DNA of 11,400 nucleotides from Alphaproteobacteria bacterium UBA6038 (GTDB lineage Bacteria > Pseudomonadota > Alphaproteobacteria > Micropepsales > Micropepsaceae), in NCBI GenBank assembly GCA_002429315.1, contig DIZC01000061.1:1-11400 (forward strand), read 5' to 3'. Below, piece by piece: positions 1 through 7,770 of this stretch. Position 1 is the first letter of the stretch; each line of letters begins with the position of its first letter. Made by a program: the position numbers and the translations under genes. The notes beneath the pieces were generated by a model. It worked only from the letters and a program-made list of their open reading frames with translations, was not told the DNA's origin and ran no database searches.

Positions 1-2
1 GG

Positions 3-80
3 CAGAATTTCACCAACCCGCCCGGCCCGTTCAAGAACCAGGGCCAGTGCGTGAGCTACTTCGCCACGATGCAGCACTAA
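3..80 (+). CDS. 3' end of an unidentified, possibly secreted, small protein (partial)
   Basis: The third frame stays open from the left edge to a TAA at 78-80. It gives 25 residues that end in NPPGPFKNQGQCVSYFATMQH. The F-K-N-Q-G-Q-C-V-S pattern, with a single Cys and many Gly, Asn and Gln, resembles the C-terminal tails of small secreted hypothetical proteins I have seen in bacteria. I cannot name the family, and no signal peptide can be judged because the 5' part lies outside the window. A strong hairpin follows about 30 bases after the stop, which supports a real gene end here. The gene converges on hflX. The reading frame is short enough that chance remains possible. Confidence 0.45.
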   Translation, partial: QNFTNPPGPFKNQGQCVSYFATMQH

Positions 81-111
81 CGCTCACGGCGACATAAGCA
101 CGGCATACCGC

Positions 112-146
112 AGCGGCCCCGGACACCTTCCGGGGCCGCTCGCGTT
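112..146 (+). terminator. Probable intrinsic terminator between converging genes
   Basis: A perfect 12-bp inverted repeat (AGCGGCCCCGGA at 112-123 and TCCGGGGCCGCT at 129-140) has a 5-base loop and is followed by CGCGTTTG. The U-tract is only three long, so this is a GC-rich hairpin with a weak tail. It lies 31 bases after the stop of the plus-strand partial gene and 27 bases beyond the stop of hflX on the other strand, so it could serve both. No T-run follows it in the hflX direction. Confidence 0.6.
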
Positions 147-167
147 TGTGCGACCCGCGCGCGCTGC

Positions 168-1490
168 TCAGGACGCGCGGCGGAGCGCGTGGTCGAGCGA
201 CAGGCGGTTGCCGTAGCGGGCGGCGAAACGGTCGACATCCGCGGGATCGACCGCCACCGTCAGCGAGAGTCCGTCGGCGCGGTCGCGACGGTTCACCACG
301 CGGCCATGCTTGTAGGCCCAGGCGAGCCCTGCGCCGTCGGACGAATCGAGGTGCAGCCGAAACACCGTCTCGCCGGCGCCAAGCGCCTCCTCGATGCGGG
401 AGAGAAGCACGGGCACGCCCTCGCCGGTGAGCGCGGAGACAGCGACCGGGCCGCCGCGCTTGGCGCGTGCCAGCAGGGCCGCGCGGTCCTCGGAATCCAG
501 TAGGTCGATCTTATTCAACACTTCCAGCAGCGGCCGCTCGCCATCGGCCTCGATGCCAAGCTCGTCCAGCACCTTCAGCACGTCGGCCTTCTGCGCCTCG
601 GTTTCCGCATGCGCCGCGTCGCGGATGTGCAGAATGACATCGGCTTCCAGCACCTCCTCCAGGGTGGCGCGGAAGGCCGCAACCAGCTCGTGCGGCAGAT
701 CGGCGATGAAGCCGACCGTGTCGGAGAGAATGATGGCGCGGCCGCTCGCCAGCTTCAGCCCGCGCATGGTGGGATCGAGCGTGGCGAACAGCAGGTTCTT
801 CGCCACCACGTCAGATTTGGTGAGCGTGTTGAAAAGCGTGGATTTGCCCGCGTTGGTGTAGCCCACCAGCGCCACCACCGGATACGGCACGCGCTTGCGC
901 GCCGTACGATGCAAGCCCCGAGTGCGCTTCACCTCCTCCAACTCGCGCTTGATCTTGGCGATGCGCTCGCCGATCAGGCGGCGGTCTGTCTCGATTTGCG
1001 TTTCGCCGGGCCCGCCCAGGAAGCCGAAGCCGCCGCGCTGCCGCTCCAGATGCGTCCACGAGCGCACCAGTCGCGAGCGCTGCCAGGTGAGATGCGCCAG
1101 TTCCACCTGCAGGCGGCCTTCGCGGGTCTGCGCCCGCTCGCCAAAGATTTCGAGAATAAGCGCCGTGCGGTCCAGCACCTTGGTGTTCCACGCGCGCTCG
1201 AGATTGCGCTGCTGCACCGGCGAGAGCTGCGCGTTGACGACGATCACTTCGGGCTCAAGCCCGCGGGCTTCCGCGGCGATCTCCTCCACCTTGCCGGAAC
1301 CGATCAGCGTGCCGGGCGTCGGCCGCGACAGCGGCACGATGTGCTCGCCGATCACCGCAAGGCCGATTGCCTGCGTCAGCCCAACCGCTTCGGCCAGCCG
1401 GCCTTCCGCATCGCGCAATGCCGCCCGCACGCGGGCCTTCGGCTCAACATGGACGACGAAAGCGGTGCGGCGTGTCTCGCCGCGGCGCAA
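168..1490 (-). CDS. hflX: Ribosome-associated GTPase HflX
   Basis: HflX is a GTPase of the Obg-HflX branch that binds the large ribosomal subunit and helps split stalled or stress-damaged ribosomes. From a TTG start at 1490 the protein has 440 residues, a usual length. The N-terminal HflX domain (about 10-150) contains the GSGKVEEI stretch. The glycine-rich linker GGFGFLGGPGETQ is at 153-165. The G domain has G1 GYTNAGKS (210-217), G3 DTVG (257-260), G4 NKID (326-329) and G5 SAL (352-354). The frame is open back to 1658, but that extension runs inside hfq and is not HflX-like. No ATG or GTG lies between the hfq stop and the conserved region, so the TTG, 20 bases after hfq, is the best start; a CTG at 1514 overlapping the hfq stop is the alternative. 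No clear Shine-Dalgarno is seen, so translation may be coupled to hfq. Confidence 0.93.
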   Translation of the reverse strand: MRRGETRRTAFVVHVEPKARVRAALRDAEGRLAEAVGLTQAIGLAVIGEHIVPLSRPTPGTLIGSGKVEEIAAEARGLEPEVIVVNAQLSPVQQRNLERAWNTKVLDRTALILEIFGERAQTREGRLQVELAHLTWQRSRLVRSWTHLERQRGGFGFLGGPGETQIETDRRLIGERIAKIKRELEEVKRTRGLHRTARKRVPYPVVALVGYTNAGKSTLFNTLTKSDVVAKNLLFATLDPTMRGLKLASGRAIILSDTVGFIADLPHELVAAFRATLEEVLEADVILHIRDAAHAETEAQKADVLKVLDELGIEADGERPLLEVLNKIDLLDSEDRAALLARAKRGGPVAVSALTGEGVPVLLSRIEEALGAGETVFRLHLDSSDGAGLAWAYKHGRVVNRRDRADGLSLTVAVDPADVDRFAARYGNRLSLDHALRRAS

Positions 1491-1510
1491 TGTGTTCGCG
1501 GCAGATCGCG

Positions 1511-1771
1511 TCAGGCGTGTTCCAGCGCGGCCGCCGGAGCGGTTTCCTGTTCCATCAGCTGGATCGGCCCCATCGGCATCACAGTCGAGATGGCGTGCTT
1601 GTAGACGAGCTGCGCCTGCCCGTCCCGGCGCAGAAGAACGCAGAAATTGTCGAACCACGTGATGTTTCCCTGAAGCTTGACGCCGTTGACGAGAAAGATG
1701 GTCACCGCCGCCTTGCTCTTACGCACGGCATTCAGAAAGGTGTCCTGCAGGTTCTGTTGCTTTTCGCTCAT
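1511..1771 (-). CDS. hfq: RNA chaperone Hfq
   Basis: Hfq is an Sm-like hexameric RNA chaperone that pairs small regulatory RNAs with mRNAs. The 86-residue product begins MSEKQQNLQDTFLNAVRK. It carries the proximal-face Gln (Q9), the lateral-rim basic patch (R17, K18, K20), the Sm1 strand segment VNGVKLQGNI (28-37) and the Sm2 signature YKHAIS (57-62). The C-terminal tail after residue 70 is short (16 residues), as in other alphaproteobacterial Hfq proteins. The ATG at 1771 matches the family start; only a weak GGGCGAG-like ribosome site precedes it. An 83-base gap separates it from dat, so it may have a promoter of its own, but I could not find convincing -35/-10 boxes. It lies 20 bases before hflX, the pairing typical of proteobacteria. 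Confidence 0.97.
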   Translation of the reverse strand: MSEKQQNLQDTFLNAVRKSKAAVTIFLVNGVKLQGNITWFDNFCVLLRRDGQAQLVYKHAISTVMPMGPIQLMEQETAPAAALEHA

Positions 1772-1854
1772 TGTTCTCGCCCGCTTGCGCGCTTCTGCTC
1801 GCCCCTTTGCCAAGCGACTCGCAGCATACGGTGATTTGCTGCAATTGCGAAATT

Positions 1855-2772
1855 TCAGGCTCCCGAGCTCGCACCCTTTTCGACCATAGTGGCGTGGCGG
1901 TACAGCTCCTGGATGCGGCAGGTGAGCGGGCCGGGCTTGCCGTCGCCGATCCGTTGCCCGTCCACGGCCACCACAGCGGTTGCCCCCAGGGTGGCCGCCG
2001 TGATGAAGGCTTCTTTTGCCGCCAGGGCCTCCGCAGGGGTGAATTTTCGTTCCTCGACCGGGACTTGCGCTTCGGCAGCGGCCTTCAGGATCACCCGCCG
2101 GGTGACGCCCGGCAGGATGGCGTTCGACAGATCGCGGGTGACCACCCTGCCCTCGGCGGTGACGATCCAGGCCGAGGTGGACGCCCCTTCGGTGACATAG
2201 CCGTCCCGGTCGACCAGCCACGCCTCGAAGGCGCCGTCGTTGCGCGCGGCAGTCTTGGCCAGGATATTCGGCAGAAGCGCGGTCGATTTGATATCGCAGC
2301 GGGCCCAGCGCTCGTCCGGCCGGGTGATCGCGCGAATGCCCTTCGCCCGGCGCTCATCGATGGCCGCCGGATCGAGATTGCGCGCAGTGACGATGAGCGT
2401 GGGACGCGGCGGCTCTTCCGGCGCGGCATGATCTCGGCGCACCGCCCCGCGCGTCACCTGGAAATAGATGAGTCCGTCCCGCACCCGGTTTCGCCGCGCC
2501 ATCTCGCGGGTGACGAGCTTGAGCGCCGTGCGGCCCATGGGCATCGCCATTCCGATCTCGCCGACCGATCGCTCCAGCCGGTCGAGATGTTCCTCTTCGT
2601 CGAGCAATTGACCGCCCGCCACCCCTACGACTTCGTAGATGGCATCGGCGAACTGGAGGCCGCGATCCTCGATGTGAACCGCTGCGCGCGAATGCGGCAG
2701 GTAACGGCCATTGACATAGGCGATGCGGCCGATCGGCACGCGCTCAGGCCAGCCGTGCGGCGCCGCACTCAT
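1855..2772 (-). CDS. dat: D-amino-acid transaminase (class IV PLP aminotransferase)
   Basis: This cytoplasmic fold-type IV PLP enzyme exchanges amino groups between D-amino acids and 2-oxo acids, for example D-alanine and D-glutamate for peptidoglycan. The product has 305 residues. The Schiff-base lysine is K162 in CDIKSTALLPN. E195 in YVTEGAST is the residue that contacts the PLP ring nitrogen. LPGVTR lies at 220-225. The D-transaminase substrate signature is also visible: Y46 in FADAIYEVV, and R113-x-H115 in VRRDHAAP, matching the Arg-x-His carboxylate trap of Bacillus D-amino-acid transaminase. This favours dat over ilvE or pabC. Its ATG overlaps the ntrX stop as ATGA, which indicates translational coupling. 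A dat-like gene between ntrX and hfq is standard in alphaproteobacteria. Confidence 0.9.
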   Translation of the reverse strand: MSAAPHGWPERVPIGRIAYVNGRYLPHSRAAVHIEDRGLQFADAIYEVVGVAGGQLLDEEEHLDRLERSVGEIGMAMPMGRTALKLVTREMARRNRVRDGLIYFQVTRGAVRRDHAAPEEPPRPTLIVTARNLDPAAIDERRAKGIRAITRPDERWARCDIKSTALLPNILAKTAARNDGAFEAWLVDRDGYVTEGASTSAWIVTAEGRVVTRDLSNAILPGVTRRVILKAAAEAQVPVEERKFTPAEALAAKEAFITAATLGATAVVAVDGQRIGDGKPGPLTCRIQELYRHATMVEKGASSGA

Positions 2773-4181
2773 GCGTTGAACTGCTGTTCCTTGCCGTTGT
2801 TCGGGCCGACGCCGAGGGACTTCAGCTTGCGATGCAGCGCCGAGCGCTCCATCCCAATGAACGTGGCGGTGCGCGAGATATTGCCGCCGAAGCGGTTGAT
2901 TTGCGCCAGCAGATATTCGCGCTCGAAGATCTCGCGCGCTTCGCGCAATGGCAGCGAAATCACCAGATCGCGGCCGCCGTTGTTCCACGGCGCGTCGGCA
3001 CCAAGGTCGGCCGGCAGCAGGTCGGCGGAAATCGCCTGCATGGCGTCGTCGGTGGCAAGGATCAGGAGCCGCTCCACCATATTGCGCAGCTGACGCACAT
3101 TGCCCGGCCAATTGTGCGCCTGCAGCACGGCCATGGCGTCGTCGCCCACATCGCGCATCGGCAGGCCGGACGCGGCCGACAGCCGCTTCATGAAATGCGC
3201 CACCAGCGCGGGAACGTCATCGCGGCGCTCCGCCAGCGGCGGCACCCGCACCGGCACGACATTCAGGCGGTGATAGAGGTCCTCTCGGAACCTGCTGGCG
3301 GCAATTTCCGAACGCAGATCGTGCGTGGTGGAGGAGACCACGCGCGCGTCCACCTGCACGCGGGTCAAGCCGCCGACGCGCAGGAAGGTCTGGTCCACAA
3401 GCACGCGCAAGATTTTGGCCTGGGTTTCGAGCGGCATGTCGGCCACTTCGTCTAAGTACAGGGTGCCGTTATGCGCGAGCTCGAACAGGCCGGTCTTGCG
3501 GGGGCCGTCGGCGGTCTCTTCCCCGAAGAGCTCCACTTCGATCCGATCCGGCGACATCGTGGCACAATTGATCGCGACAAAAGCGTTGCCGGCGCGGCGC
3601 GAGCGCGCGTGGATGAGGCGCGCGACGACTTCCTTGCCGGAACCGGCCGGCCCGGCGATCAGCACGCGGCTGTTGGTCGGCGCAATCTTCTCGATCAACT
3701 GCCTGAGCTGCGAGATCGCGGATGAAGTGCCGACGAGGTCGGCCTCGTCGCCGGCGCGCAACTTCAGTTCCTGGATTTCCCGCTTCAGGCGCGCCGCTTC
3801 CAGCGCACGCTCGACAACATGCACCAACCGGTCGGCCTTGAACGGCTTCTCGATGAAATCGTAGGCGCCCTTCTTGATCGAGGCGACGGCCGTTTCGATG
3901 GTGCCGTGGCCGCTGATCATGACGACGGGAAGATCCGGACAATCCCGCTTCAGGGAGTCGAGCACCTGGATGCCGTCCATGCGGCTGCCCTGCAGCCAGA
4001 TGTCGAGGATGACGAGTTGCGGGCGCCGCGCGCGCACCGCATTCAGCGCGCCGTCGGCATCGGCGGCAACCCGCGTTTGATAGCCGTCGTCGCGCAGGAT
4101 TCCGGCGACCAGGTCGCGGATGTCCTCTTCATCGTCCACGATGAGAATGTCAGGCGCGATCCAGGATCCGTTCTTGCTCAT
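2769..4181 (-). CDS. ntrX: Nitrogen/redox response regulator NtrX (NtrC family, lacks GAFTGA)
   Basis: NtrX is the response regulator partner of NtrY, acting on nitrogen metabolism, respiration or cell envelope genes depending on species. Its 470 residues have three parts. The receiver domain (about 11-125) has the acidic pair D16/D17, phospho-acceptor D60 and K112 in IEKPF. The AAA+ domain (about 148-375) has Walker A GPAGSGKE (177-184), Walker B LYLDEV (241-246) and arginines R299/R305 in FREDLYHRL. A C-terminal Fis-type helix-turn-helix (about 432-458) follows. The sigma-54-contacting GAFTGA loop expected near 220-230 is replaced by EETADGPRKT. Such a loss is known in some alphaproteobacterial NtrX proteins and suggests activation without sigma-54, or repression. 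The start ATG lies 32 bases inside ntrY, preceded by a purine-rich GGGGTAGGGA. Confidence 0.96.
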   Translation of the reverse strand: MSKNGSWIAPDILIVDDEEDIRDLVAGILRDDGYQTRVAADADGALNAVRARRPQLVILDIWLQGSRMDGIQVLDSLKRDCPDLPVVMISGHGTIETAVASIKKGAYDFIEKPFKADRLVHVVERALEAARLKREIQELKLRAGDEADLVGTSSAISQLRQLIEKIAPTNSRVLIAGPAGSGKEVVARLIHARSRRAGNAFVAINCATMSPDRIEVELFGEETADGPRKTGLFELAHNGTLYLDEVADMPLETQAKILRVLVDQTFLRVGGLTRVQVDARVVSSTTHDLRSEIAASRFREDLYHRLNVVPVRVPPLAERRDDVPALVAHFMKRLSAASGLPMRDVGDDAMAVLQAHNWPGNVRQLRNMVERLLILATDDAMQAISADLLPADLGADAPWNNGGRDLVISLPLREAREIFEREYLLAQINRFGGNISRTATFIGMERSALHRKLKSLGVGPNNGKEQQFNA

Positions 4182-6417
4182 TCCCTACCCCGTTTTGTTG
4201 GGCTTCACGTGAATTCTTGTGGCGCAGCGGAATCTTGAGACGAACTTCCGCGCCTTGTGCGTCCTCGCCGCGATCGGACAGACTGATCTCGCCGCCGTGG
4301 TCCTCGACAATCTTGCGCACGATCGCCAGACCGAGGCCGGTCCCCTTGGCGCGTGTCGTCACGTATGGCTCTGTCAGGCGATGGCGTTGTTCATGCGGCA
4401 AACCGATTCCGTTGTCCGCGATGCGGAATAGCAGGTGGCCGCCTTCGATTTCAACATGCGCTTCGATCGCGCCTGGCGAATCGTCGCCCTTGGCCTGACG
4501 CGCGACGATGGCTTCTGCAGCATTCTTCAGAACGTTGGTGAGGGCTTGCGTGATCAAGCGGCCGTCGCATTCGACATAGACCGGCGATTCCGGCGCATGC
4601 ACAGTGAAGGCGATTGCCGGATTGCCAACGCGCTGCAGAAAAACCGATTGCTGCAACAGCTCTTGAGCATTCTCGCGCCTCACCTGCGGCGCGGGCATGC
4701 GCGCGAATGAGGAGAACTCATCCACCATCCGGCCGATGTCGCCGACCTGCCGGATGATCGTGTCGGTGCATTGCTGAAAGACCTCCGGATCGGTCTGGAC
4801 TTCCTTCAGGTATTTGCGCTTGAGCCGCTCCGCGGACAGCTGGATCGGCGTCAGCGGATTCTTGATTTCGTGCGCGATGCGCCGGGCGACGTCGGCCCAG
4901 GCGGCGGTGCGCTGCGCCGACACCAAATCCGTAATGTCGTCGAAGGTGGCAATGTAGCCGGCTTCGCCCGCTTCGCTGCCGACCTGCACGCTCAGCGTAC
5001 GGACCTTGCCGCCCCGCTTGACCGTGGCCTCGCCGCTCGATCGTCCCACCGGCTCCTGGACGGCGCGGCGGATGAGCGCCGCCAGTTCCGGCACGGCCTC
5101 GGCATAATGCTGCCCTTCCATCTCATCCGGCGCGGCGTTCAGCAGCCGTGCGGCAGCGCGATTGACGATGGTGACGCGTCCTTCCGCATCGAGTCCGATA
5201 ACGCCGGCGCTCACGCCCGCCAGAACCGCCTCGGTGAACCGGCGGCGGGCGTCCATCTGTCGGTTGGCTTCGACCAGCTCGGTCCGCTGCGCGCCCAGCT
5301 GCGACGTCATGCGATTGAAGGTGCGGCCCAGCACGCCGATTTCGTCGTCGCCCGATTCGAGAACAACGCGGGCGTTCAGGTCGCCCTGGGAGACCTGCTC
5401 GGCGGCCCCGATCAGATTCGAGATCGGCCGACCGAGACGATTGGCCGCCCACAGCCCGAGCCAGATTGCGCCGAGCAGTGTGAGCAGCGCCACGAGGCCG
5501 TATAGCGCGGCGAAAATCACCTGCACCCGGGAGCGGTCTTGGTCCAGCCGCTTGTATTCGGAAACCGCGTTGACGGTGTTCTGATAATAGGCGAGCACTT
5601 TCGGATCGACCGTGCGTACGACGAGCAGATAGGCATCGTTCAGCGCCTGCATACGGATCAACGCGCGCACCACGCCGATTTTCGAGTTGGCGTCGATGAC
5701 GATGGTACCGTGACTGGCTTGCGCGATATCGGTGGCCGAAGGGGGCTTCAGATCCGGCAGGAAGCGCTGCTTGGTGCTGCCCAGCACCCGGCCCTTCGAG
5801 TCTAGAATGTAAGAGGCCTGGAGGCCGCGGTCCTTGGTAATGACGGCAAGTTTCGTGAACAGCATATCCGGCCGGACGTGGTTGTTCTCATCGAACAGCT
5901 GCGGGTCATGCTCGATGCTGTTGGCGATCTCGTAGGCATCGCCCACGATGGAGCGCTGATGTTCCTGCACGTAGCTCTGCGCGACATTGACGGCGTTTCC
6001 GAGTGCGCTTTTCACGCGCGGCGAAAACCATTGTTCTACGCCAAGGTTGACGATGACGGCGGCGAACGCCGCAACGAGAATCGCCGGCACCACGGCGATG
6101 ACCGCGAACTGTCCGACCAGCCGGATGTGAAGCCGGGCGCCAGCCGAGCGGCGGTCGGCCCACAGCCGCACGAGGCGCCAGGCGATGACGCCACCGAGCG
6201 TCGCCACCAGCAGGATGTTGAATAGAACGAGCGCGAAGAGGCCGGCATGCGTCGGCCGATAGGGGACGAGACCGGTCACGGCGGCATAGGTGAGCAGGCC
6301 GGAGACGGCGGCCAGCACGCCCACACCCAACGCCAACAGCGATGGCCGGGAGAGCACACGGGCAAACCCGAACGGCCCGCGGGCCGGGCGTAATTCAAGC
6401 GCGTTCGTGGTCGCCAT
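4150..6417 (-). CDS. ntrY: Membrane sensor histidine kinase NtrY
   Basis: NtrY is the inner-membrane histidine kinase that phosphorylates NtrX. The 755-residue protein is of usual length. Hydrophobic segments at about 26-49, 57-80 and 101-125 precede a periplasmic-type sensor region (about 126-296), and a fourth segment (about 297-323) leads into a HAMP linker (about 321-375). A PAS domain follows (about 392-500). The kinase core has the H-box RIAHEIKNPLTP with H516, the N-box LTNVLKNAAEA with N632, and the ATP-lid motifs DNGIGL (668-673) and GTGLGLAIV (692-700). The ATG at 6417 gives a natural N-terminus. The usual upstream partners ntrB and ntrC are absent here; the next gene is the divergent ispDF. 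A 6-bp hairpin (6435-6451) lies in the leader just upstream of the start. Confidence 0.97.
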   Translation of the reverse strand: MATTNALELRPARGPFGFARVLSRPSLLALGVGVLAAVSGLLTYAAVTGLVPYRPTHAGLFALVLFNILLVATLGGVIAWRLVRLWADRRSAGARLHIRLVGQFAVIAVVPAILVAAFAAVIVNLGVEQWFSPRVKSALGNAVNVAQSYVQEHQRSIVGDAYEIANSIEHDPQLFDENNHVRPDMLFTKLAVITKDRGLQASYILDSKGRVLGSTKQRFLPDLKPPSATDIAQASHGTIVIDANSKIGVVRALIRMQALNDAYLLVVRTVDPKVLAYYQNTVNAVSEYKRLDQDRSRVQVIFAALYGLVALLTLLGAIWLGLWAANRLGRPISNLIGAAEQVSQGDLNARVVLESGDDEIGVLGRTFNRMTSQLGAQRTELVEANRQMDARRRFTEAVLAGVSAGVIGLDAEGRVTIVNRAAARLLNAAPDEMEGQHYAEAVPELAALIRRAVQEPVGRSSGEATVKRGGKVRTLSVQVGSEAGEAGYIATFDDITDLVSAQRTAAWADVARRIAHEIKNPLTPIQLSAERLKRKYLKEVQTDPEVFQQCTDTIIRQVGDIGRMVDEFSSFARMPAPQVRRENAQELLQQSVFLQRVGNPAIAFTVHAPESPVYVECDGRLITQALTNVLKNAAEAIVARQAKGDDSPGAIEAHVEIEGGHLLFRIADNGIGLPHEQRHRLTEPYVTTRAKGTGLGLAIVRKIVEDHGGEISLSDRGEDAQGAEVRLKIPLRHKNSREAQQNGVGNEQERILDRA

Positions 6418-6615
6418 GCCGCCCCGTGTTGCGAGCCGCCGTAAAGGCGGCCATTACTGCTGGACGGCCCAGTGTAGCCACGCCACACGATGTTGCAAGA
6501 ATATCGCGTAGGATCGCCGAGCCCTCTTGCGCCAGAGAACCCTATAAATTCAGGAGTTTGCGCCGGGCCGCCATTGGTACTTTATTGCGGCCGTCTCAAA
6601 AGACCGGAGTTGGAA
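6418..6615. promoter_or_regulatory. Divergent intergenic region between ntrY and ispDF
   Basis: These 198 bases separate the two divergent operons and must hold both promoters. Visible elements are a short inverted repeat GCCGCC-GTAAA-GGCGGC (6435-6451) in the ntrY leader, and a TATAAA at 6543-6548 that could be a -10 box for ispDF, although no -35 box at the right spacing is clear. The stretch 6541-6605 is richer in A and T than the flanking genes. No near-perfect sigma-54 site was found. Confidence 0.4.
6606..6609 (+). promoter_or_regulatory. Shine-Dalgarno site that selects the TTG start of ispDF
   Basis: GGAG is followed by six bases and then the TTG at 6616. This good spacing favours 6616 over the other in-frame TTG codons at 6574 and 6610. 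The frame continues upstream to an ATG at 6490, but that extension has no IspD-like sequence. Confidence 0.55.
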
Positions 6616-7770
6616 TTGCCCCGGATTGCGGCGCTGATTGTCTCGGGAGGCAGCGGAACTCGTGCCGGCGGCGGCCTGCCCAAGCAATATCGCCGTCTGG
6701 CCGGAATACCGGTCCTGAGACGCTCCATCGATGCGTTTCGCGCCTGTCCCCAGATTTCTCGGGTCCAGGTGGTGATCGGGGCCGGCCATGAGGCGGAATT
6801 CGAGCAAGCGACTGCCGGCGCGCCGATTGCGCCGCCGGTCCCAGGAGGCGAAACCCGGCAGGACTCGGTAGGGCGGGGCCTGGCCGCGCTTGCGAACGTC
6901 AATCCGGATTTCGTACTGATCCACGATGCGGCAAGGCCGCTGGTCTCCCAGCGCATCATCGAATCGGTGATCGCCGAATTGAGATCGGGGGCGCAGGCTG
7001 TCGTGCCATTGCTGCCGGTGCCCGATTCGCTCCGGCGTCTGGGAGACGATGGCGTCGGGCCATCGGTACCCCGCGACGGCCTCTGCCGGGCACAGACACC
7101 GCAAGGCTTTCCGTACCAGCTGATCCGAAGCGTCCACGAACGTTTCGTCGGCCAGGCGGCAAGCGACGACGTCACCCTGGCCGAGCTCGCCGGAATGAGG
7201 ATTGTTGCGGTGGCGGGCGAGGAGGCGAATTTCAAGGTGACCACCGCAGCGGATTTTAATTTCGCGGAACGGCTGCTTGCCGGCGCGTCCGAAACCCGCA
7301 CCGGCGCAGGCTTCGACGTGCATCGCTTTGTGGCTGGCGACCATGTGTGGCTGTGCGGCGTGCGCATTCCCCACGATCGGTGCCTGGAAGGCCACTCCGA
7401 TGCGGATGCGGGACTGCACGCGCTGACCGATGCGATTCTCGGCGCGCTCGCCGCCGGCGATATCGGCGAATATTTTCCGCCATCGGAGGAACGATGGCGC
7501 GGCGCGCCGTCGCGCCTGTTTCTGGAACATGCCGCCGAGTTGGTGCGCAACATCGGCGGCGCAATCGTGCACTGCGACGTGACCATGATCTGTGAGTGGC
7601 CGAAGCTGGCGCCGCATCGCGACGCCATGCGCGCCAGCATCGCCGAAATCCTGGGGCTGGATATTTCGCGCATCAGCGTGAAGGCGACCACGACCGAAGG
7701 CCTCGGCTTCACCGGCCGCGGCGAAGGGTTGGCCGCGCAGGCGATCGCCACGATCCGGATGCCGGCGTGA
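6616..7770 (+). CDS. ispDF: Bifunctional IspD/IspF of the MEP isoprenoid pathway
   Basis: This is a fusion of 2-C-methyl-D-erythritol 4-phosphate cytidylyltransferase (IspD) and 2-C-methyl-D-erythritol 2,4-cyclodiphosphate synthase (IspF), steps 3 and 5 of the non-mevalonate route to isopentenyl diphosphate. With the TTG start it has 384 residues. The IspD half (1-225) shows the CTP-binding loop SGGSGTRAGGGLPKQY (10-25), GGETRQDSV (78-86), HDAARP (103-108), RAQTPQGF (158-165) and NFKVTTAAD (205-213). The IspF half (229-384) shows GAGFDVHRF with zinc ligands D234 and H236, GHSDADAGLHALTDA with H268, and the C-terminal KATTTEGLGFTGRGEG. The fusion is common in alphaproteobacteria. Its stop overlaps the start of pgpA by four bases, so the two are cotranscribed and probably translationally coupled. 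Confidence 0.96.
   Translation: MPRIAALIVSGGSGTRAGGGLPKQYRRLAGIPVLRRSIDAFRACPQISRVQVVIGAGHEAEFEQATAGAPIAPPVPGGETRQDSVGRGLAALANVNPDFVLIHDAARPLVSQRIIESVIAELRSGAQAVVPLLPVPDSLRRLGDDGVGPSVPRDGLCRAQTPQGFPYQLIRSVHERFVGQAASDDVTLAELAGMRIVAVAGEEANFKVTTAADFNFAERLLAGASETRTGAGFDVHRFVAGDHVWLCGVRIPHDRCLEGHSDADAGLHALTDAILGALAAGDIGEYFPPSEERWRGAPSRLFLEHAAELVRNIGGAIVHCDVTMICEWPKLAPHRDAMRASIAEILGLDISRISVKATTTEGLGFTGRGEGLAAQAIATIRMPA

Noticed and set aside
609..1604. 331-codon plus-strand frame opposite hflX and the end of hfq
   Set aside because: No recognisable domain, and the opposite strand encodes a complete HflX GTPase.
1836..1856. Small palindromes (GCAATTGC, GAAATTTC) between dat and hfq, considered as an operator
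   Set aside because: Each is only eight bases, they overlap the end of dat, and nothing else supports a binding site.
1771..3093. Long plus-strand open frame opposite dat and part of ntrX
   Set aside because: It runs antisense to clear PLP transaminase and regulator sequence and shows no family motif; GC-rich codon shadow.
6543..6548. TATAAA as a defined ispDF promoter
   Set aside because: Nearest TTGCGC (6527-6532) is only ten bases upstream, too close for a -35 box; kept only as a possible -10 element in the intergenic entry.
6575..6588. TTGGTAC-TTTA-TTGC, similar to a sigma-54 (-24/-12) promoter upstream of ispDF
   Set aside because: GG and GC are nine bases apart; sigma-54 sites need ten with little tolerance, and ispDF is not a typical sigma-54 target.
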